A stretch of 64,000 nt of DNA from Geothrix fermentans DSM 14018 (lineage in GTDB: Bacteria > Acidobacteriota > Holophagae > Holophagales > Holophagaceae): NCBI RefSeq assembly GCF_000428885.1, contig NZ_AUAU01000008.1, positions 62,001-126,000 of the forward strand, read 5' to 3'. A model generated the notes under the pieces. The model was not told where the DNA came from. It was given only the letters and a program-made list of their open reading frames with translations, and made no database searches. This document shows positions 8,261-16,015 of the stretch, piece after piece (the first letter of the stretch is position 1; every line of letters starts with the position of its first letter). The position numbers and the translations under genes were made by a program.

Positions 8261-8327
8261 CTGAATTTCGCCAATCAGGATCCTCCGGTAATTTATGGAG
8301 TCAACCAGCCTTGTGATCTGTGTCACG
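8237..8327 (-). promoter_or_regulatory. promoter/leader cassette of decaheme 2
   Basis: Plus-strand 8312-8327 reads TGTGA-TCTGTG-TCACG. Minus strand continues with GGTTGACTCCATAAATTACC, GATCCTGATTGGCGAAATTC, and GAGGAGGTGTGCTTCCC, closest of all to the second Rrf2 gene start (AGGAGG, TGTGTGTG, CTTCCC). The stretch 8073-8236 up to the decaheme ATG holds only the possible leader frame. Confidence 0.6.
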
Positions 8328-8416
8328 TCGGTCGTGACACTTGCAGGACGATGCCGGTACGCGCCAGGGCCCCTGCAATGCGCGGGGGCCCTGGCAAATT
8401 GGAGGCATGACAAACA

Positions 8417-8452
8417 GGAAAAGGACCCGGAGCTGGAAGGCGTCCGGGTCCT
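8417..8452 (-). terminator. rho-independent terminator of decaheme 3
   Basis: Stem AGGACCCGGA/TCCGGGTCCT (8422-8431 with 8443-8452), then TTTTCC on the minus strand. About 45 bases including the loop are identical to the terminator after decaheme 4 (11974-12018). Confidence 0.8.
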
Positions 8453-8509
8453 CACCGTGGGGTCAAACGTCGCCGGAGCGCGGTCGGAACCGCGCGCCGG
8501 CGGGGGACA

Positions 8510-11161
8510 TCACTTGAAGGTCATGTGGACGGCCTTGATGTCGGCCGTGCGGCCGGAACCGTGGCAGACCATGCACTGCTCGACCTTGAGGAGCGCCGTC
8601 GCGCGGGGCTCATTGAAGGCGCCGCCGTTGCCCCTGAAGTGGGCGATGGCGACCGGCGTGTCGTGGCAGCCGGCGCAGGCCGAGGTGACCGGCGAGTTCA
8701 CCAGGGTGGTGCCCGCGGCCTGGGTGGTGGTCTGGGTGGACGCGGTGTACTTAAAGCCCACGCCGTAGTCCACGCCCGGGGTGATGAAGGGCGAGATCAC
8801 GGTGGCGCCGGCGACCGTCTCGTTCCCCGTGAGGATCGGGAAGGCCGTGGCGGGCGTCAGGCCCGTGGCGGTGGTGCTCCAGAGCAGGTTCGGGAGCGCG
8901 GCGGCATTGGCGCTGTTGCTGAAGTCGTACGAGCCGGGGACGTGGCAGGCTTCGCAGTTGTTCAGGATCCCGGGGTAGGTCACGTTCCAGAACGTGGCGC
9001 CGTTGGCGGCCTGCCAGGAGAACTTGTTCACGCGCTTGGCGGAACCATGCAGGGCGTGGATGAAGTCCTTTTCGTTGACGGCCCAGCCATCGGTGCCGTG
9101 GTCCCCCACGTAGTTCGCGTTGTGGCAGAAGGTGCAGGTCGCGGCGTCATTGCGCTCGCCGGAGTGGTAGGCCTCCTTCGTGAACACACCCAGGTAGGCG
9201 TGGCAGTCGTTGCACTTCTGGTTGCTCACGATGGCGCGGCGCGCGCTCTGGGCGGCGAAGCCGGTGGGCAGAGTCCCGCCGACGACCTTGGTGACGTTGG
9301 GCGCAGGCACGCTCAGGCCGCCGGTTCCGGTGTTCGGAGTGGCACCCGGGGTGTAGGGATAGGCCGGAAGGTCAATCTCGGTCAGGGGCAGGGAGCCATA
9401 GCTGTAAACGTAGCCGATGCCGCCCGTGATCTGGGTGGCGCTGGCGGGAAGCGCGGTAAGAATGGTCAGGCTGTAGTAGCCGTTGGCGTCGGGGCCCGTC
9501 ATGGTCGAGGTGGTGACGGTCTTGTTCCAGACGTTGCGGACATAGGCGCTGACCGTGGCGTTCCAGTCGGCGGGCTTGGCGATGCCGTCCTGGGGAACGC
9601 CGAAGGCCACGTAGACGCTGGGGCCGCCCACATAGCCGGACATCAGCTCGGCGCTGGCGTCGGCGGCGGCGGGCTGGGCATTGAAGACCACCGGGCTGCC
9701 GTCCTTGAGGAAGCGGAAGGTCACCACGGGCTGGCTGCTGGCGTTCAGCGTGACGCTCTTCAGGTCATAGGTGATCTGGTGCGCGCCGGCCGGCAGGGCG
9801 TTCTTGTAGTCCGCGATGTAGGATCCGTTGGTGTGCGTTCCAAGGCCCCAGGTGGTGCTGGGGGCGACCAGCGGAGTGTGGATCACCTGCATCTGGGAGG
9901 CGCCGTGGCAGCTCGTGCAGTTCAGGTCGCTGGTCTGGGGACCGCCGGCGTGGTTCGCGCCGGTCGCCCAGACGATGCTGTCATGGCAGGCGCCGCAGGC
10001 CAGACGGCTAGGCACGTCCTTCCAGTTGTCGCCCTGCGGGGTGGCCGCGGACGCGGTGTGGCACTTGGTGCAGTTCCGCTGATCCTGCGGGTAGGTGGTC
10101 TCGTTGTAGAGGACGCCGAACTGGTTGTAGCCCTGGTAGGTGAGCTCCTCGCCCATGTGGATGCGGTGGACCATGGCGGGGAAGTTGGCCAGGGCCATGC
10201 CCTGCAGCCGCTGGGTGGCGAACCCGTAGATGCCGGGAACCAGCGTGGTGCCGCTGGCGGGCAGGGATTCGGTGGCGCCGTACTTGTGCTGCTCGGTGTG
10301 GCAGACCGCGCAGAGATGCGCGTCGTTGATGGAGGGGAAGAAGTTGGCGTGCATGGCCAGCTTCGTGTGGCAGGTGTTGCAGGAAGAGATGTCCACGACC
10401 AGCCGGTTGGGATCGGTGGCGGTCACCGCCTTGCCCGTGGCGGGAATGAAGTCGTAGTAGAGGTTCGCCGAGGTCAGGGCCTCGACTCCGCTGCCGGGCT
10501 GCTTGCCGCCGATGCTGGCGACCAGGCGGTGGGTCAGGGTCGGGGTGTAGGTCAGGTCGTCCAGGTCCGCCCGGAGGTGGGTGGCGTCATAGGTCGCGCC
10601 GTCCGCGTAGCTCTGGGCCTTGGTGATGTCCAGGGCGAAGGTGTAGGTGTAGGTGCCGTTCCCGTTGTCGACGAGGGTGCCGTAGTTCTCGGGTTCGGTG
10701 TAGTTGGTCTTCGCGGGCTGGCCGGCTTCCGGCGTCTCCACCACGTTGTAGTTGACCCAGCGGCTGGGCCACTTGGTCGTCGGATCGGCGGGCATCAGCT
10801 TCGCGATGGTGAAGGCGAAGTTGGGGTACTTGCCGGTCGCGTCCTTCTTGGCCAGGCCGGACACGGGCGTGCCCTTGCCATCCTTGACCGTGAAGTTCAC
10901 CACGGGCGCCCCGCCCATGGTCACGCTGTCGATGGAGCCCTGGAGGGAGAGCTGGCTCCACTCCGCGGCGGTGAGCTGGGCGGCGTTCACGGTGATGGCG
11001 GGGGTGGTGCCGTTGGTGCCATTGGTGCCGTTGGTGCCGTTGGTGCCATTGGTGCCGTTGAGACCGGCGGCGCCGGTCTTGCCGTTACAGCCGATCAGCA
11101 CCAGGGCGATGGCTGCGGCGGCGACGGCGCCGGCGAGCTGTTTCAGGGGGCGAGGTTGCAT
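8510..11161 (-). CDS. OmcA/MtrC-type decaheme c-type cytochrome lipoprotein (decaheme 3)
   Basis: 883 residues from ATG 11161, which has AGGAGG 7 bases upstream and gives a clean lipoprotein signal (MQPRPLKQLAGAV, lipobox LIGC). The frame stays open upstream to ATG 11290, but that would put 43 polar residues before the signal peptide, so I reject it. After the lipid Cys comes NGKT and GAA GLN followed by five GTN triplets. Ten CXXCH motifs: CNTCH, CAVCH, CTKCH, CGACH, CTSCH, gap, CNDCH, CTFCH, CEACH, CAGCH, CMVCH. Family role as for its neighbours. The 5' signal region, the last codons and the terminator are nearly identical to decaheme 4, pointing to recent duplication or gene conversion. 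Confidence 0.93.
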   Translation of the reverse strand: MQPRPLKQLAGAVAAAAIALVLIGCNGKTGAAGLNGTNGTNGTNGTNGTNGTTPAITVNAAQLTAAEWSQLSLQGSIDSVTMGGAPVVNFTVKDGKGTPVSGLAKKDATGKYPNFAFTIAKLMPADPTTKWPSRWVNYNVVETPEAGQPAKTNYTEPENYGTLVDNGNGTYTYTFALDITKAQSYADGATYDATHLRADLDDLTYTPTLTHRLVASIGGKQPGSGVEALTSANLYYDFIPATGKAVTATDPNRLVVDISSCNTCHTKLAMHANFFPSINDAHLCAVCHTEQHKYGATESLPASGTTLVPGIYGFATQRLQGMALANFPAMVHRIHMGEELTYQGYNQFGVLYNETTYPQDQRNCTKCHTASAATPQGDNWKDVPSRLACGACHDSIVWATGANHAGGPQTSDLNCTSCHGASQMQVIHTPLVAPSTTWGLGTHTNGSYIADYKNALPAGAHQITYDLKSVTLNASSQPVVTFRFLKDGSPVVFNAQPAAADASAELMSGYVGGPSVYVAFGVPQDGIAKPADWNATVSAYVRNVWNKTVTTSTMTGPDANGYYSLTILTALPASATQITGGIGYVYSYGSLPLTEIDLPAYPYTPGATPNTGTGGLSVPAPNVTKVVGGTLPTGFAAQSARRAIVSNQKCNDCHAYLGVFTKEAYHSGERNDAATCTFCHNANYVGDHGTDGWAVNEKDFIHALHGSAKRVNKFSWQAANGATFWNVTYPGILNNCEACHVPGSYDFSNSANAAALPNLLWSTTATGLTPATAFPILTGNETVAGATVISPFITPGVDYGVGFKYTASTQTTTQAAGTTLVNSPVTSACAGCHDTPVAIAHFRGNGGAFNEPRATALLKVEQCMVCHGSGRTADIKAVHMTFK

Positions 11162-11290
11162 GGTGGATCCTCCTGGGAAATGGGACTGCTGACGATGGGC
11201 GAAGAATGGCCGGACGGCGCGCCGGCATACTCCCTCCACGCACCCCGCGGGGGAGGCTGGACTGGAGGGGCGGCTTTCGGTGCGTGCCAT

Positions 11291-11397
11291 GTCGGCAAAC
11301 TCCTTGGGACGCGGTCCCGACAGGAATTCATATAATCAGGATCTACGGGTCATTTGATGAGTCAATGACCTCGAGGTCCTTTGTGATGAGTGTCACG
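11291..11397 (-). promoter_or_regulatory. promoter/leader cassette of decaheme 3
   Basis: Plus-strand 11382-11397 reads TGTGA-TGAGTG-TCACG. On the minus strand it is followed by a 7-bp longer spacer, TTGACTCATCAAATGACCCG, GATCCTGATTATATGAATTCC, then AAGGAG and an ATG (11290) aligned with the leader start of decaheme 2. The most diverged of the three cytochrome cassettes; here the leader frame runs in phase into the cytochrome. Confidence 0.5.
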
Positions 11398-11436
11398 GAA
11401 GCCATGACACTGGAGATCGGGGCCTTAAATCGGCAT

Positions 11437-11462
11437 GAAAAGGCCCCCGGAGTCCGGGGGCC
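11437..11462 (-). terminator. rho-independent terminator after the helix-hairpin-helix gene
   Basis: Stem GGCCCCCGGA/TCCGGGGGCC with a one-base centre, followed by TTTTC on the minus strand. It separates the 11496-11897 gene from the promoter cassette of decaheme 3. Confidence 0.75.
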
Positions 11463-11495
11463 GTCGAGCTGGGACCTTGACCCAGGATCTGCCGG

Positions 11496-11897
11496 TTACT
11501 TGGTCGGCACCTTCACCCCGGCCTGCCGGGCCACGATGCGCGTCCTGAGGGTCTGGAAGAGGCTCTCGGGAATGACGTTGTTGGTGACCAGGAACGCCTT
11601 GGACTTGTAGGGGCGCCCCGCGATGATCTTGTCCGCATAGGCGTCCGTGATGCCCGGGAGGGTCTTCAGCTGGTCCTTGGTGGCGCTGTTGATGTCGACC
11701 GCCTTGGCATCGCTCTCCGCCTTGGCCTTGGCCCGCGCCTTGGCCTTGGCTGCCGCGGCCTTCGAGCGGCCAGGCTTCGGGGACTTGGCCTTGGACTCGG
11801 CCTTTCGCGGCACGTCAGCCTCCTGGGCCCGGGCCGGAACGGCAGGGGCAAGGAGGGCCGAGAGGGCCAGGGTCATTGTCAGCAGGGGGTTCTTCAT
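11496..11897 (-). CDS. secreted helix-hairpin-helix (ComEA-like) protein
   Basis: 133 residues. N-terminal signal peptide (MKNPLLTMTLALSALLAPAV, cleavage near ARAQ), then a linker very rich in Lys and Ala (SKAKSPKPGRSKAAAAKAK), then a ComEA-type HhH domain (DINSATKDQLKTLPGITDAY, DKIIAGRPYKSK). In ComEA this fold binds double-stranded DNA in the periplasm; small HhH proteins of this kind are also found near electron-transfer genes with no known job. It lies between decaheme 4 and decaheme 3 on the same strand with its own terminator. Function here is unknown; extracytoplasmic DNA binding is the best guess. Confidence 0.8.
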   Translation of the reverse strand: MKNPLLTMTLALSALLAPAVPARAQEADVPRKAESKAKSPKPGRSKAAAAKAKARAKAKAESDAKAVDINSATKDQLKTLPGITDAYADKIIAGRPYKSKAFLVTNNVIPESLFQTLRTRIVARQAGVKVPTK

Positions 11898-11976
11898 GGG
11901 GACCTCGTGAGCCGGAGGCCGAATTCTCCGGCCGCTGCGGCGGCCTTGTCAATCGGCCGTTGAGGGGGGAAAGCAG

Positions 11977-12011
11977 GAAAAGGACCCGGAGCTGGAAGGC
12001 GTCCGGGTCCT
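11977..12011 (-). terminator. rho-independent terminator of decaheme 4
   Basis: Stem AGGACCCGGA/TCCGGGTCCT (11981-11990 with 12002-12011), then TTTTCCTGC on the minus strand. Same sequence as the terminator after decaheme 3. Confidence 0.8.
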
Positions 12012-12069
12012 CACCGTGTCGTTCAAACGTCGCCGGAGCGCGGTGGGAACCGCGCCCCGGCGGGGGACA

Positions 12070-14754
12070 TCACTTGAAGGTCATGTGGACGGCCTTGATG
12101 TCGGCCGTGCGGCCGGAACCGTGGCAGACCATGCACTGCTCGACCTTCAGGAGGCCGGTCGCCCGGGGCTCGTAGAAGGCGCCGCCATTGCCCTTGAAGT
12201 GCGCGATGGCAGCCGCGGAATCGTGGCAGGCGGAGCAGGCCGAGGTGATCGGCGAGTTGATCAGCGTCGTGCCGGCCGCGTCGACGTAGGGCGTCGTGGA
12301 ACCGGTCGCGAAGTTGGTCGTGTAGCCCGCGCCGTAGGCGGTGTTCGCCGTGATGAAGGGCGAGAAGTAGTTCACGGGCATGGGCTCGGTCCCGGTGATG
12401 ACCACGGGCGTGCTCGCGGGCGTGGTGCCGGCGATGGTGGTGGTGGGCAGCATGCTGGGGATCGCGGCCGCGTTGGTGCTGTTGCTGAAGTCGTACGAGC
12501 CGGACACGTGGCAGGCTTCGCAGTTGTTCAGGACACCGGGGTAGGTCACTTCCCAGAAGGCGGAGCCCGTGGAGGAGTGCCAGGAGTACTTGTTCACCCG
12601 CTTGCTGGCGCCATGGAGGGCGTGGACCGCTTCCTTGATGGTCGCCGCCCAACCGGTGGTGCCGCTGTTCTTGTTCGGGGTGTGGCAGAAGGCGCAGGTG
12701 GTGGCGTCGTTGCGCTCACCGGCGTGGTAGGCCTCCTTCGTGAACACGCCCAGCACCGCGTGGCAGTCGTTGCACTTCTGGTTGGCCACGATGGTGCGGC
12801 GGCCGGCCTGGGCCGCGAAGCCCGCGGGCAGGGTCCCGCTCACCAGCTTGGTGACGTTGGGCGGAGGCACGCTCAGGCCGCCCATCATCGTGGTGGTGTC
12901 GTAGGCGTAGCCCGCCACGTTGGTCTGCGTGATGGACTGGGTGTTCTTGTTGTAGGTGTAGCCGATGCCGCCGGTGATCATCGTGGCGGTCGCGGGGATC
13001 TGCACGCCCGTGAGCGTGACCTTGTAGTAGCCGTTCGCGTCGGGGCCGGTCAGGGTGCCTGCGCCGGTGCCGGTGGCCGTGCCGTTCCAGATCTTCTTGA
13101 GATAGCCGCTGACGGTCGCGTTCCAGTCCGCCGGCTTCGCGATGCCGTCCTGCGGCACGGCGAAGGCCAGGTAGACGCTGGGGGCGCCCACGAAGTTGTC
13201 CCACAGCTCGGTCTTGCCGCTGCCGAACACGTTGAAGTCCGCGCGCTGGCCGTCCTGGAGGAACCGGAACTCGAAGACCGGCTGGGCGCTGGCGTTCAGC
13301 GTCACGCTCTTGAGGTCCCAGGTCACCTTGATGGCGCCGGCGGGCAGGTTGCTGGTGTAGGCGGAGATGTACGAGCCGTTCGTGTAGCCGCCCGTGGCGA
13401 AGGCCGGGTTCGGCGGCGTCGCGGGGATGTGCACGAGCTTGATGCCCGCCGACCCGTGGCAGCTGCTGCAGTTCAGGTCGCTCGTCTGGGGCCCGCCCAG
13501 GTGGTTCGTGCCAGCCACCCAGTCGATGCCGTCGTGGCAGGCGCCACAGGCCATGCGGCTGGGGTTGGTGTTCCAGGCCTCACCCTGGGGGGTGGCGGCG
13601 ATGGAAGCGGTGTGGCACTTGGAGCAGTTGCGGAGGTCCTGCGGGTAGGTGGTCTCGTTGAAGTTGATCCCGGCGTAGAGGTAGCCGGTCTTGTTCAGCT
13701 CCTCACCCGCGTGGAGGCGGTGGATGAAGGCGGGGAAGTCGCCCACGGCCAGGCCGTTGATCTTGTAAGTGCCGGTCGAACCACTCGGGGGCGCCACAGT
13801 CGTGGCGGTCGAGACGGCCTCGGCGTTGCCGTACTTGCGCTGGTCGGTGTGGCAGACCACGCAGTACTCGGCCTTGATGCGGTTGCCGCCGTGGACCTCG
13901 AAGCGGGTGTGGCAGCTGTTGCAGGAGGCCGTGTCCACGATGTTGCGTTGGGCGTCGGCGGCCGGAGCGGCGCCGGTGGCGGGCACGAAATCGTAGAGGA
14001 TGTTGGCGGGGGTCAGGATGGGCACGCCGGTGACGCCGCTGTTGGAGCCGTCGGGCGTGTTGGTGCTGGTGCCGCGGGCGTTGCCGCCGATCTGGATGCT
14101 GATGCGGTGGGTCAGGTTGGCCTGGTAGCTCACGTCGCCGAGGTCGGTGCGGACCTGGTTCTTCGTGGCGTCGTAGGCATAGCCGTCCAGGAAGGCCTGG
14201 GTGGCCGTGATGTCACGGTAGAAGGTGTACTTGTAGGAACCGTCGCCATTGTCCACCAGGGTGCCCGTGTTGTCGGTGCTGGGCTTGCTGGGGGCCGCGG
14301 CGGTGGTGGTGGTGGGCATCGTGGTGACGATGTAGTTCACCCACTTGCTGGGGCTGCCGCTGGCGCCGGGCACCAGCTTCGCGATGCTGAAGCCGAAGGC
14401 GGAGTAGCTGGGGGCCAGGGCGTTGGAGGCCTTGGTGGTGAAGCCGAGGCCGCTGACGGGGGTGCCCTTGCCGTCGGTGACGGTGAAGTTGACGACGGGC
14501 TTGGCGCCCATGGTCACGCTGGTCACGGTGCCGTTGAGGGTCAGCTGGCTCCACTGGTCGGCGGTGAGCTGGGCGGCGTTCACGGTGATGACGCCGTTGG
14601 TGCCGTTGGTACCGTTGGTGCCATTGGTACCGTTGGTGCCATTGGTGCCGTTGAGGCCGGCGGCGCCCGTCTTGCCGTTACAGCCGATCAGCACCAGGGC
14701 GATGGCTGCGGCGGCGACGGCGCCGGCGAGCTGTTTCAGGGGACGGTGTTGCAT
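12070..14754 (-). CDS. OmcA/MtrC-type decaheme c-type cytochrome lipoprotein (decaheme 4, in the porin operon)
   Basis: 894 residues. Lipoprotein signal identical to decaheme 3 (lipobox LIGC), Gly-X-Y stretch with six GTN triplets, then ten CXXCH motifs: CNSCH, CVVCH, CSKCH, CGACH, CSSCH, a heme-free middle domain, CNDCH, CAFCH, CEACH, CSACH, CMVCH. AAGGAG lies 8 bases before the ATG. It follows the beta-barrel and two smaller multiheme genes on the same strand, the classic porin-cytochrome arrangement, so it is the best candidate for the surface partner of that conduit. Only the 3' part of the promoter/leader cassette seen before its paralogues remains upstream (14764-14850). Confidence 0.93.
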   Translation of the reverse strand: MQHRPLKQLAGAVAAAAIALVLIGCNGKTGAAGLNGTNGTNGTNGTNGTNGTNGVITVNAAQLTADQWSQLTLNGTVTSVTMGAKPVVNFTVTDGKGTPVSGLGFTTKASNALAPSYSAFGFSIAKLVPGASGSPSKWVNYIVTTMPTTTTAAAPSKPSTDNTGTLVDNGDGSYKYTFYRDITATQAFLDGYAYDATKNQVRTDLGDVSYQANLTHRISIQIGGNARGTSTNTPDGSNSGVTGVPILTPANILYDFVPATGAAPAADAQRNIVDTASCNSCHTRFEVHGGNRIKAEYCVVCHTDQRKYGNAEAVSTATTVAPPSGSTGTYKINGLAVGDFPAFIHRLHAGEELNKTGYLYAGINFNETTYPQDLRNCSKCHTASIAATPQGEAWNTNPSRMACGACHDGIDWVAGTNHLGGPQTSDLNCSSCHGSAGIKLVHIPATPPNPAFATGGYTNGSYISAYTSNLPAGAIKVTWDLKSVTLNASAQPVFEFRFLQDGQRADFNVFGSGKTELWDNFVGAPSVYLAFAVPQDGIAKPADWNATVSGYLKKIWNGTATGTGAGTLTGPDANGYYKVTLTGVQIPATATMITGGIGYTYNKNTQSITQTNVAGYAYDTTTMMGGLSVPPPNVTKLVSGTLPAGFAAQAGRRTIVANQKCNDCHAVLGVFTKEAYHAGERNDATTCAFCHTPNKNSGTTGWAATIKEAVHALHGASKRVNKYSWHSSTGSAFWEVTYPGVLNNCEACHVSGSYDFSNSTNAAAIPSMLPTTTIAGTTPASTPVVITGTEPMPVNYFSPFITANTAYGAGYTTNFATGSTTPYVDAAGTTLINSPITSACSACHDSAAAIAHFKGNGGAFYEPRATGLLKVEQCMVCHGSGRTADIKAVHMTFK

Positions 14755-14763
14755 GTGGGTTTC

Positions 14764-14850
14764 TCCTTGAGGTAGGGGAGGTCAGGGGTGACTGCGAGTG
14801 AACAGACGGGTACTGCATCGAAACGATCGATCAGAAGGGCACCTCCTGGA
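14764..14850 (-). other. remnant of the cytochrome leader cassette
   Basis: On the minus strand this gap reads CCAGGAGGTGCCCTTCTGATC and later CGCAGTCACCCC and CCCCTACC, echoing the leader of decaheme 2 (GGAGGTGTGCTTCCC, TGCAGTCCCCTACC). The upstream CRP/FNR-type half and TTGACT block are missing. This suggests the gene once had the full cassette and now depends on read-through from the porin operon. Confidence 0.35.
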
Positions 14851-14858
14851 TCTGGGAT

Positions 14859-15512
14859 CTAGAAGCTCGTGCCGTGGCAGAGGGTGTTGTTGAAGCAGCC
14901 AGGTGCGGTGCCGGCGGGGGCCGGGGTCACAGGCTTGAGGGAGGAGTTCGCCCCATTGGTGTGGCACTGGGCGCAGGCGGGAGCGTTCCCGCCGTTGGTG
15001 TTGACGTGGCTGGGCGAGGTGAAGGTGGCTCCGCGCCAGGGGGCATCGGGGTGCGGGGCCTTGGTGTGGCAGGATTTGCAGGACACAGCCAGGCCATCCG
15101 TGTAGTTCGGGCCGTGGCACTTGGTGCAGTAGGCGAAGCCGGAACCGTTGACCACGGTCCCGCCGATCACCTGGGTGACGGCTGGAACGGCCTGGGCGCC
15201 CAGGCGGCCGTGCTGGCTCGGATCCGCCCAGCCCGCCGGGTGGTTCATGCCGCCGTTGGTGTGGCAGCTGAAGCAGCTCACCTTGGAGATGCCGCCGGCC
15301 TGCGCCGGATCCGAGGTGGAGCCGTGGCAGGTGCGGCACTGGTCCGGCGCCTTCGCGTACTCGGCGTAGTGGACCTGGATCCAGTTGGCCGGGTGCTGCC
15401 CGGTGGTGGCATTGAGCGGAGCGCCCTTCCCGGCGGTCCCGGCGCATCCCCAGGCGAGGAGCGCGAGGGCCATCGCGAAGCAGCTACCGGCCATCAGTTT
15501 CATTCGGCTCAT
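14859..15512 (-). CDS. multiheme c-type cytochrome lipoprotein, five CXXCH plus one CX5CH
   Basis: 217 residues from ATG 15512 (AAGGGG 6 bases upstream; the longer frame from 15563 would precede the signal peptide). Signal peptide with lipobox LAWGC. Heme motifs: CRTCH, CFSCH, CTKCH, CKSCH, CAQCH, and a C-terminal CFNNTLCHG with five residues between the cysteines. Repeated H-P-G/A spacing (NHPAGWADP, HPDAPW) resembles the Geobacter multiheme proteins that carry CX4CH motifs. As second gene after the pentaheme protein in a porin operon it probably bridges periplasm and outer membrane. Whether the last motif binds heme is unknown. Confidence 0.85.
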   Translation of the reverse strand: MSRMKLMAGSCFAMALALLAWGCAGTAGKGAPLNATTGQHPANWIQVHYAEYAKAPDQCRTCHGSTSDPAQAGGISKVSCFSCHTNGGMNHPAGWADPSQHGRLGAQAVPAVTQVIGGTVVNGSGFAYCTKCHGPNYTDGLAVSCKSCHTKAPHPDAPWRGATFTSPSHVNTNGGNAPACAQCHTNGANSSLKPVTPAPAGTAPGCFNNTLCHGTSF

Positions 15513-15541
15513 GGTGTTCCCCTTGGACGCGATGCGGATCC

Positions 15542-16015
15542 CTACCGGTGGCAGGCCGCGCACTTCTCGTTATTGGCCCGGCCGTGGCAGGCGTAGCAGC
15601 TGGACGGATCCATCTTCCCTTCCATCCGGTGCAGGGTCATGAAGTCGCCCCGGTGCGGAGACTGGAGGTCGGGGCGGTCGCTGAACCGGGTAGAGGGCTT
15701 CATGGGGACCTTGGCGCCGTGGCAGTCCGCGCAGAAGGACTGGGCGTGGCAGGAGGCGCAGGTGTTGGAATCCTGGTTGGCCTGGAAGCGGTGGTCCTTC
15801 ACGAAGGTGGGCGTGTGATCGAAGGAGGCGTACGGCTTCTGGGCGCCCTTGGCCACGTCGTTGCTGTGGCATTCGGAGCAGATGGGCCGGCCCGCGCCGA
15901 GCTCCTGGGGATGGGTCGCGGCGAAGCTCGTCTCAGGGGAGATGAGGCTGCAAGCCATCAGGAAGCCGAGCCCCAGCACGACACCGACGATCTTGAAAAT
16001 CGAGTTCCGGGCCAT
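15542..16015 (-). CDS. pentaheme c-type cytochrome lipoprotein
   Basis: 157 residues. Signal peptide with lipobox LMAC at about Cys 22, then five CXXCH motifs: CSECH, CASCH, CADCH, CYACH and CAACH close to the C-terminus. Additional His residues (FDHTP, KDHRF, SPHRG, LHRME) can serve as distal heme ligands. Its start overlaps the stop of the upstream beta-barrel gene by one base (TAATG), so the two are translated together. The expected role is a periplasmic electron carrier feeding the porin conduit, comparable in place to MtrA or the OmaB group though smaller. Confidence 0.88.
   Translation of the reverse strand: MARNSIFKIVGVVLGLGFLMACSLISPETSFAATHPQELGAGRPICSECHSNDVAKGAQKPYASFDHTPTFVKDHRFQANQDSNTCASCHAQSFCADCHGAKVPMKPSTRFSDRPDLQSPHRGDFMTLHRMEGKMDPSSCYACHGRANNEKCAACHR

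Noticed and set aside
11162-11290. N-terminal extension of decaheme 3 from ATG 11290
   Set aside because: It would bury the lipoprotein signal peptide behind 43 polar residues; ATG 11161 has a much better site.
8525-11335. 936-codon open frame on the plus strand opposite decaheme 3, and similar long frames at 3644-5047, 5376-8093 and 12016-14775
   Set aside because: They mirror the codon pattern of the cytochrome genes, read as Gly/Val/Ala/Asp-rich sequence with no family features, and lack ribosome sites. High GC in third positions explains them.
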